DNA from: Exserohilum rostratum
Taxonomy: Eukaryota; Ascomycota; Dothideomycetes; Pleosporales; Pleosporaceae
Assembly (NCBI GenBank): GCA_026367775.1
Contig: CP111151.1
Location: 2,356,001 to 2,420,000, forward strand
Reading direction: 5' to 3'
DNA: 64,000 bases
The translations under genes and the position numbers were made by a program. Shown piece by piece: positions 57,125-64,000 of this stretch. How positions within the stretch are numbered: position 1 is the stretch's first letter; the number at the start of each line of letters is the position of its first letter. The notes under the pieces were generated by a model. It did no database searches and was not told where the DNA came from. It worked only from the letters and a program-made list of their open reading frames with translations.

Positions 57125-58320
57125 GCAGGATGGAATGGAATGGAGGGGAGGGCATGGAAGCTTCCCCCAGAGAATAGTGAGGCGTTGCGGGCCGATGGGA
57201 CGAGGAAGGGGCGATGGGCCCGGCAGCGCCCGGTCCGACCCACCAGCCATGGCCGCTTTATCTCATCCCCTTTTCGGGTTTCAACGCCGTTCGAAAGTCC
57301 GCTCCCCATTATCCGTCTCCCAGCTCACGCCAACTCACGCCAACTCACGCCAACTCACGCCAACTCACACCGACTTGCAATCAGTCGCGCTCGGCCAAGG
57401 AAAAGGGGTTTCACGTCTATGGGACATGAAACGGATACCGTGACATGCCCATAGAGCATCACTAGGTGTGATGTGAATGGAATGCGGACGTGCATAACAG
57501 CCGTGGCCAGAACAGAAGGCCTGTAGACTCCGCTGGTGCCAACAACATTCTTCTACCGCTTGGTATGCAGAACACGATTCGACATCAGGGGTTAGGGGCG
57601 CACCAGAGGAGTCATGATGACAATGCTTGGTTGGGTATCTTCTTCATACGGTTCTCTGCCCCATCTCGGCTCTCTTTGGTCTCTCCAAGGCGCTCAAGGT
57701 GTCCGAGAACCGCACTGGAATATGCTAGGCTCATGTGCCTTCAGCCTGTCATGCCCCTTTAGCAAAGTCCCACAAGCGGTGAAAGACCTGATGCCTATGT
57801 AGAGCTTCACCGTTCGGGTAATATGGTCAGGTGACTCAGGCTCAGTATACCTGAAAATGTAAATATCTACGACATCACTCCCAAATAGTAGTTAGAATAT
57901 GACTTATGTCTGTTGAACATAACTGTACATATAGTAAAGGGATCTAGTCTTAGCGCAGTCAGCTGAAGGACGAACGCGCTGCATTAGCTTGCATTCATTC
58001 CTTACTCTTTCGGGAAGCCTCGGCTGCTTCGCTGGCTCAAAAGTATAAACATCTGACAACGACATACTCCTTCGCTGACCACAAGCTTGACTCTGACAGT
58101 GTATCAAATGCAAAGGCTCTCCACATCATTGCGGATGGCGGTGCGCGTGGGTGAAGACTCATGGGGCAGATGACGTGGAGAGTGAGGCTAGTCCATTCTT
58201 GTTGTAGCGTGTTTGTCACGAGCCACGACCGTGCGCAAGGCGGCGACTTGGCCATCAACACGCTTATCACAACAACCCTCAACACTTGTCCCTTCACCTC
58301 TCTTGCAGTGCTCACATATC
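57125..58320. other. 1.2-kb intergenic region upstream of ATG15
   Basis: No gene is seen. It holds the 10-bp minisatellite at 57324-57370 and the ATG15 promoter and leader. The ATG15 frame is open upstream to 58213, but those codons are not needed for the family N-terminus. Confidence 0.45.
57324..57370. repeat. 10-bp minisatellite CTCACGCCAA
   Basis: Four exact CTCACGCCAA units followed by a diverged fifth (CTCACACCGA), in the gap between the DUF6601 gene and ATG15. Non-coding by position. Confidence 0.9.
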
Positions 58321-60053
58321 ATGCCGTTTCACAGTTCATCTCATAATATACGAGGCAGGCCCTCGTTTTCTCTTTTGACCGTTGGTATTCTAGCGCAGAT
58401 CGCTCTTGTTGCTACTATCTTCTGGGCCTATACCAACTTTGGCCACTCCCGTGGGTCCACGGCTTTAGCGGACACAGCAGCTATCACCACATCATCGAGG
58501 CCCAGCGGCTTCACTTTGCGACATGTCATAGATCATGGTGCAGGTCAACCTGGGCCGCGAGCGCGCAGGTTTGATGTTACTCCTGAGCAGTTCGCGATCG
58601 CTGGTGTAGACTCGCACGTCGGACCATTTACGATCAAGACAGCGCCAGTGAAGATAGAAAGGCCAGCATACAACAGCTACGATGCACAAATACCCATGTC
58701 TCCGATTTGGATGGCTCAGGATGTTCCGGGTCCGGATATCCAAGATAAGGACACTATTATCAGCTTTGCGAATATGTCCGAAGATGCGTACAAGGTCGGG
58801 CGTGATGATCCTGGATGGATGGATGTTGATGAAGAGTACAATTCATCCATCCCCTTCGGTTGGGATGACAGCGGTATCCGCGGCCATGTATTCAGCGACG
58901 ACACAAACTCGACCATCATTCTGGCTGTCAAAGGAACGACTGTGGCCATGTTTGAGGGCAACGGGACTTCTGTGCACGACAAGGAAAACGACAACCTTTA
59001 TGGGTCTTGTTGCTGCGGCCAAGGCGGCACGTACCTATGGCGCAAGGTGTGTGACTGTCAGACGGGCACTTACACGTGTGACGATCAATGTGTCAGGGAC
59101 GAACTGCGAAAGCCAAACAGGTATTATGCGGCGACTGTCGAGCTTTACCAAGAAGTCATGAAGCTCTATCCGCACGCCAACGTTATCACAACAGGGCATA
59201 GCTTAGGTGGAGTGCTCGCTTCTTTGATTGGACTTCAACATGGCATTCCTGCCGTGACATTTGAGGCATACCCCCAAGCCATGGCAGCGAAACGCCTGGG
59301 ATTGCCAGCAGCTGGTGATGTGGCTCCACTCCGGAGAGACACGGGTGGTTTTCACTTTGGACACACAGCTGACCCAGTCTATATGGGGACCTGCAACGGT
59401 GCTACAAGCTTTTGCTCCATTGGTGGTTACGCGTTCGAGACGCTTTGCCATACCGGCAGGAAGTGTGCGTACGACGTAGTCAAAGATTGGGGCTGGAGGC
59501 AAAGCACACAGACGCACAGCCTGAGGTACGCTATCGAAAATGTCTACATGAAGTATGAGAAAGCGGCAACATGTCAAGAAGAGGATGTCGGATGTGTGGA
59601 TTGTTACCTGTGGAAATTTGAGAACGGCACCCATACCAAGCCGACGACTACCTCAACAGCAACTAGTACCACATTATCAAGGACGCGGACGGAAACATGC
59701 AAGACTCCCGGATGGTGGGGATGCCGGGATGAAACAACTACCATGGCATCGACAACATCTAGTTCATCGACTTCCACAACCACTACTACTACTACTTGTC
59801 ACACTGTAAGTCTTTGCAATCGACCTGCCCCGTACATTACTAACTTCTGCAGCCTGGGTGGTTTGGTTGCAAAGATAAGCCAGCGACTGGCACTGCTACT
59901 ACGACATCAAGTGAGCCGACTACAACAACGACCTGTACCTCCAAGGGTTGGTTTGGTAGGTGCCTTGACGACGATTCCGCGACGACTACTTCCGCTATGG
60001 AGGCGCATGCCTACTGGCGGACGCCAGCGACAGCGACTCCGACACCTCCGTAA
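58321..60053 (+). CDS. ATG15: Autophagic phospholipase ATG15, 2 exons
   Basis: Exons 58321-59805 and 59853-60053 give 561 residues. The start at 58321 gives a short cytosolic end and a membrane anchor at about 16-37 (SLLTVGILAQIALVATIFWAY), the type II layout of Atg15. The lipase core contains the ISFANMSEDAY region, YGSCCCGQGG and the nucleophile elbow GHSLGG at 292-297 (Ser294), with FHFGHTADPVYMGTC and CHTGRKC downstream. Atg15 is delivered through the multivesicular body pathway to the vacuole lumen, where it breaks down membranes of autophagic bodies. The C-terminal tail is Thr/Ser-rich with three Cys-Gly-Trp motifs (CKTPGWWGC, CHTPGWFGC, CTSKGWFGRC). The intron (GTAAGT, TACTAACT branch point, CTGCAG) lies inside the second motif. 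Without splicing the frame would run on into non-conserved sequence to 60303. Confidence 0.93.
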
Positions 60054-63000
60054 ACAGTGTGTTGCACGAGCTCGGTTGAATGCCTTAGACCTTTTGCGGG
60101 CCATGAATAGATTTATCAAATACCGTCGCCTTTCCTTCCTTCTTCACAGGGCCTATTCCTATTTTGAACAAAGCACAACACATTGTTGGGCTAGACCTCA
60201 CACTCAACCTTGTACCCACAGTTCCATGAATATACCAGGAGTTGTATTAGCGTACGCCAAGTGGCACGACACGATGATGAAATCTAGCGGCAGACAACGG
60301 TAAAGAGCAGTTGAGTCATTAGTGCACGGCAAGAATGACTCGCTGCCGTTAATTGTCCCACCGTATCGTATCATCGTATGCTTTGTATCAAGCGACACCT
60401 TGTTTGCGAAGAATGGCGTATTGTCCACGGCTTCCGGCATTTCTGACTGAGTCGCATAGGTAGGCAGAATCACGTGTACTGTAGCATACAATCGACATCG
60501 ATTCAGTTTTAGCGTCCCGCTCACAATGGCCAGTCTCACCTTTTCTTTCAACTTTGGAACATCATGTCTTTTCAGATCGTACCACTAAACCCCTCAGCCG
60601 GGGCTTGTGATATGGTTGTATCCGCGAATCGGACCCGCAAGCTCACTTGTACAAGAAAGAACTCCGCAGTTGGAATAAAGAGGGGGTGTAGACCATCAAG
60701 TGATACTACTGAAGGGATGATGAGTCGCAAAGAGTCTGGAACCAATTTTCCAACCCCGCTCGCAGTGGCTTCCTAGCATGTGAATTAGCTCCATGCTAGT
60801 TCTCAACTGCCGTCTCATCTTTCCCTGTCGAATCCTCGAAAGCTCTTTTCCACCCTGACGGTTTCGTGTTTCTCTTGCTTGGTACTATCGCTAGGGCGAG
60901 TGCTCACGCATACTCCTCTCACTTATCCGCGCACTCGTGGATACATATGCGCCAAGCGCATGCTGCGCCTTACTATTGCTAGGCGTGGGTATTTCTCCGC
61001 GGCGCCGCTATCCTAGGTATGCGTAGTTGAATGGTGTTTCGACTGTACGCTTGCTCGCTCGGACTACGAAGTAGGTCGGTAAGTGTTATGCTGAAAAGGC
61101 ATGCTCGATAGCGGCTGTAGCGTATCCGGGGTGCATGGTTCATGGAAACCGTGGTGCCACGATGGCAATCGTACTGGCATCCCAAGACGCCAAGGCTGGC
61201 TGTTCAATGCTGGCGGCTGTCATGCGGCAGCGTCCATGACACATCAATAGCAGAATTTTCTTACGCCTGCTATAGTCCTGGTATGAAGTTCCGAGAAAAG
61301 AAGTCTCGGCATCGCGATTGCGTACGATAAATGGTACAGTGTGGGAAACAGTTGTCGCCAATGTGCGATGTTTTGGCCAAGGCCACGGTTGGATTGATTG
61401 CTGACATACGTAAAGAAAGATCCCTTGTAGGACTTGAGGCGGAAATTAAAGGTAAAAGGAAACAAACAGACGGAGAACACACGGCATCTTTATGACTAGT
61501 CTTTCTGCCAGTACCGTGGAAGCTCTGCGACAACAGGTTCAATGCAGCCAAGCATGGTACGGACCGGTTATGGATAAGTCCGATGACCGACGACAGAGAA
61601 ATCCTGCGGCAGCAGACAGATAACGCTAGGTACACCCTGGAGCGGTTCATCTCAGGTGGTCTTAGAATCATGCAGTTTTCCCTTGTACACTCAATCTTAG
61701 CGGAAGAATTGCACGAGGATGCTTAGTCGTGTAGACTTTGAAAGATACGGGAGCATTTCGGTCTAGCGGCAGGTATAGAGATAACAGCGTTGCAAGCTTC
61801 GGCGATCGGGTTTTCGGGCCCCAGCCCAGCTCGTTGGTTGCGAGTTTCGTTGGCCCGGACAAACGAGCCAGGTTTCCCATGGGCGAAGAAGCGAAACTTG
61901 CATGTGGGCGTGGCCGCGTGGATTTGATCGGATAGGCCGGACACCAAATCAGCGTACCGCAGCGGGTGTGGTAGGTAGGGGTCAGGCGAACCACCTAGCG
62001 TGTTCTAATTTCCGCGGCAGCAGAAAGATTGCGCGCTCCACAGAAGCGGGCCAGATCGTGCGGAGGATGTGTCGGCCATGAGGCGACTTGTTAGCATTGC
62101 GTGCTGCGTGCGTGCGAACGCTGATCTTCATATTAATGCTAGAGTCTCGAACCAGACATGGCGAGATGTCAACAAGAGCGATGCGAGGGTGTGCACTAAT
62201 GCGCGCACTTGAAAAGGGACATGGTATCCCTATCAAAGCCCGAGATTTGGTGCCTCCGACCGCGGGCCAGATTTTGACTGCTCGGGCGGCAGCAGCAGTA
62301 CGACGGACCACGGGCATCAGGAGACGTCAGGACGGACGAGCAACATGCGAAGGAACAAAAAGCCCTCTGGCTAGTGTGCAGTGCTGCGTAATCTCAAAGG
62401 CTGAGGCGCATCCCCCCCAACGGTACCTAGAGTATGGACTAAGGCGCCCCAAGGGAGAATTCGAGGCAGCGACGACGACTACGAGTGCACGTCCTCGAGA
62501 GGGCATGTCAGACTCAGCCCCGTAAGGCCGCCTCGCTGGGAGGAATTTGTTCGAAACATTGCGCGGCTGCCTGGTCCCTGTAGCACATCGTCGCTTGAAA
62601 TTGTCGCAAGAGCTCGCACGTACCCTTGCGGTTGCAAGCATCATGTCAGAAGCCAGCATCTGACAGCGTGAAACGGTGGCGGCAGTGCTGGCTGCTGGCA
62701 GCACTGGTACCGGTGGTAGTGGTGGTGGTGGCTCAGCGGCGGCCGTTGTACTGTGGTATATGCATCCGCGCCCAAGAGAGGCATGTTGCGTAAGCCACAG
62801 GATGATGAAAGCCCGGAAGCCACGGGCTCTGGCAGAAATCAAGATTTGGGCGCTTGGTCGGGTCGATGGGCAACGAGAGCAGGGTCTTGGTGGAGACGCT
62901 GGGCTGGCGAGTAAGAGTGCACAGGCCAAGCGCAGTCTGGCCGCTGGCCTCTCCACTGTATAATCTACGATGACACACCCTCCCGTTTGGACGCGTCAAC

Positions 63001-63539
63001 TGCCGTGAGCCCAGTTGCGGCCTCCAGTGTTACGGACGGTTTGGCCTGGCCATGCTCTAGGAGAAGGGGCGGATGGCGAGTTAAGGGCTGGGAACCAGAT
63101 AGCAGACGTTACCAAGCCCATGGGACGGCAATCTGCGACTTGGACATAAAAGACAGCTGTCCGCGAGTGCTGTGTCTTTCAAGCTTCGTACAGTACTTCC
63201 AACCAGGCCCGAGTACCCATTGTCTCTTTGGCTAGATCCGGCAACCCAAGCACTATAATTGGGCCCATAACCATTGTGCATGCACCCAAGCGACGCCAAC
63301 GGACTGCAGCTTCCATTACGGCTACTTTTCGGCCCAAGTACGCAATTATTACCCTGCATATCTCCAACTAGCTGGCTACATCATCGGGCGTTCACTATCC
63401 TGCGGCCCCATATATTACGAAGTCTTGCCCTCGACTTGAACAAGTTCCTCCCATAAGCCAACTGCCCGATCGACACACGCATACACACACGCAACCACTA
63501 CAACACACCTCGTCGTCATCACTACCAACAACTCTACTA

Positions 63540-63583
<44 letters not shown>
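60054..63583. other. 3.5-kb intergenic region
   Basis: No supported gene. Frames on both strands around 62.1-63.0 kb overlap each other and are Ala/Arg/Pro-rich, as expected from GC-rich non-coding DNA. The 3' part holds the leader of the small Cys-rich gene and the (AC)n tract. Confidence 0.45.
63543..63583 (+). repeat. (AC)n microsatellite directly before a start codon
   Basis: An uninterrupted AC dinucleotide run of about 20 units ends at 63583, immediately before the ATG at 63584. Confidence 0.95.
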
Positions 63584-63585
<2 letters not shown>

Positions 63586-63826
63586 GTTCTCTTGCGCCAA
63601 CTACGAGCGAGGCTGCCGGGGCCGCTGCAATCGCCTCAACGACCGATGCGATAGCTGCCACACACTCAACCTTCAAGTCCGCAGCAGCAGCTCATCATCG
63701 ACATCATCAACCAACAGCCTCCCTCCAGCCGCCTACTCAGCAATGACAAACTCGTTTGCCTCTCTCTCGCAACTCAGCAACTCGTCAGCAGCAACGACAA
63801 CAACATCAACAAGGACATCGTCGTAG
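63584..63826 (+). CDS. Small cysteine-rich protein of unknown function
   Basis: An 80-residue single-exon frame. The N-terminus MFSCANYERGCRGRCNRLNDRCDSC carries five cysteines (4, 11, 15, 22 and 25; C-x6-C-x3-C-x6-C-x2-C), followed by a Ser/Thr/Asn-rich low-complexity tail. The compact Cys/Arg block looks like a small metal- or nucleic-acid-binding module and reads as protein rather than chance. There is no signal peptide. The ATG context is set by the preceding AC repeat (ACACAATG), a favourable A at -3. Function is not assigned. Confidence 0.6.
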
Positions 63827-64000
63827 CGGCACATCCGGACCAACGTTAGCCTTGTGGCAACAAGACCCTTTTTCACGACATCAAACGAGTTTAATACCAA
63901 CATGAGCGACTTGACGACTAGTGTTCCGGCAACACGTCTTTCTCCAAACCTCGCACTTTTGCGACATTCGACTTTGACAGTTTTTGGCTCAAGCCAATCT

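Noticed and set aside
62088..62999. Overlapping long frames on both strands
   Set aside because: Ala/Arg/Pro-rich on both strands over the same bases, typical of GC-rich non-coding DNA.
1..64000. tRNA genes, rRNA, CRISPR arrays, secondary-metabolite backbone genes
   Set aside because: No tRNA-like box A/B arrangement, rRNA sequence, spaced repeat array, or PKS/NRPS/terpene synthase motifs were recognised by eye; a covariance-model scan would be needed to exclude tRNAs fully.

Overview
The window is nuclear DNA of a filamentous ascomycete. The short introns (mostly 42-66 nt, GTRAGT donors, CTAAC-like branch points, YAG acceptors), the gene density and the family content (DUF6601, DUF6590 and DUF7587 proteins, a hydrolase/NACHT-like/ankyrin protein, a GH64 protein, pectin-degrading enzymes) suggest a dothideomycete, most likely Pleosporales. 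This placement is an inference; no marker gene such as rDNA is present. All gene models were spliced by hand from the sequence.

Region 1-26.8 kb is mostly conserved housekeeping sequence. It holds the end of an acidic protein, tubulin cofactor A divergent from the replicative helicase subunit MCM4 (with two MluI-type boxes between them), an F-box-like protein, two unrecognised fungal proteins, and the vacuolar PI(3,5)P2 regulator VAC7 behind a 3.3 kb upstream region. It continues with a secreted PL4 rhamnogalacturonan lyase, the urea transporter DUR3, a small secreted lipocalin-like protein and the ribosome-biogenesis helicase DBP9.

Region 26.8-40.2 kb is gene-poor and accessory in character. 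Its genes are short-exon genes that simple reading-frame scans break up: a six-exon DUF6590 protein, a coiled-coil protein, a five-exon DUF7587 protein with a Cys/His tail, and a charged-helix protein. Long AT-rich stretches between them show no gene.

Region 40.2-48.5 kb carries a GH64 protein, a six-exon Zn2Cys6 transcription factor, a TMEM205-like membrane protein and a CE12-type rhamnogalacturonan acetylesterase. The acetylesterase and the PL4 lyase 30 kb away act on the same polymer, the pectin rhamnogalacturonan backbone.

Region 48.6-64 kb holds a nine-exon, 2167-residue NLR-like protein (alpha/beta hydrolase, NACHT-like module, about two dozen ankyrin repeats, long disordered tail) whose Walker A and B motifs are both degenerate. 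It is followed by a divergent DUF6601 membrane protein, the autophagic lipase ATG15, and a small cysteine-rich protein whose start codon directly abuts an (AC)n microsatellite.

The NLR-like protein with a broken nucleotide-binding site is the most unusual feature. Nothing here forms an obvious new multi-gene system, and no transposon, tRNA or secondary-metabolite cluster was recognised.
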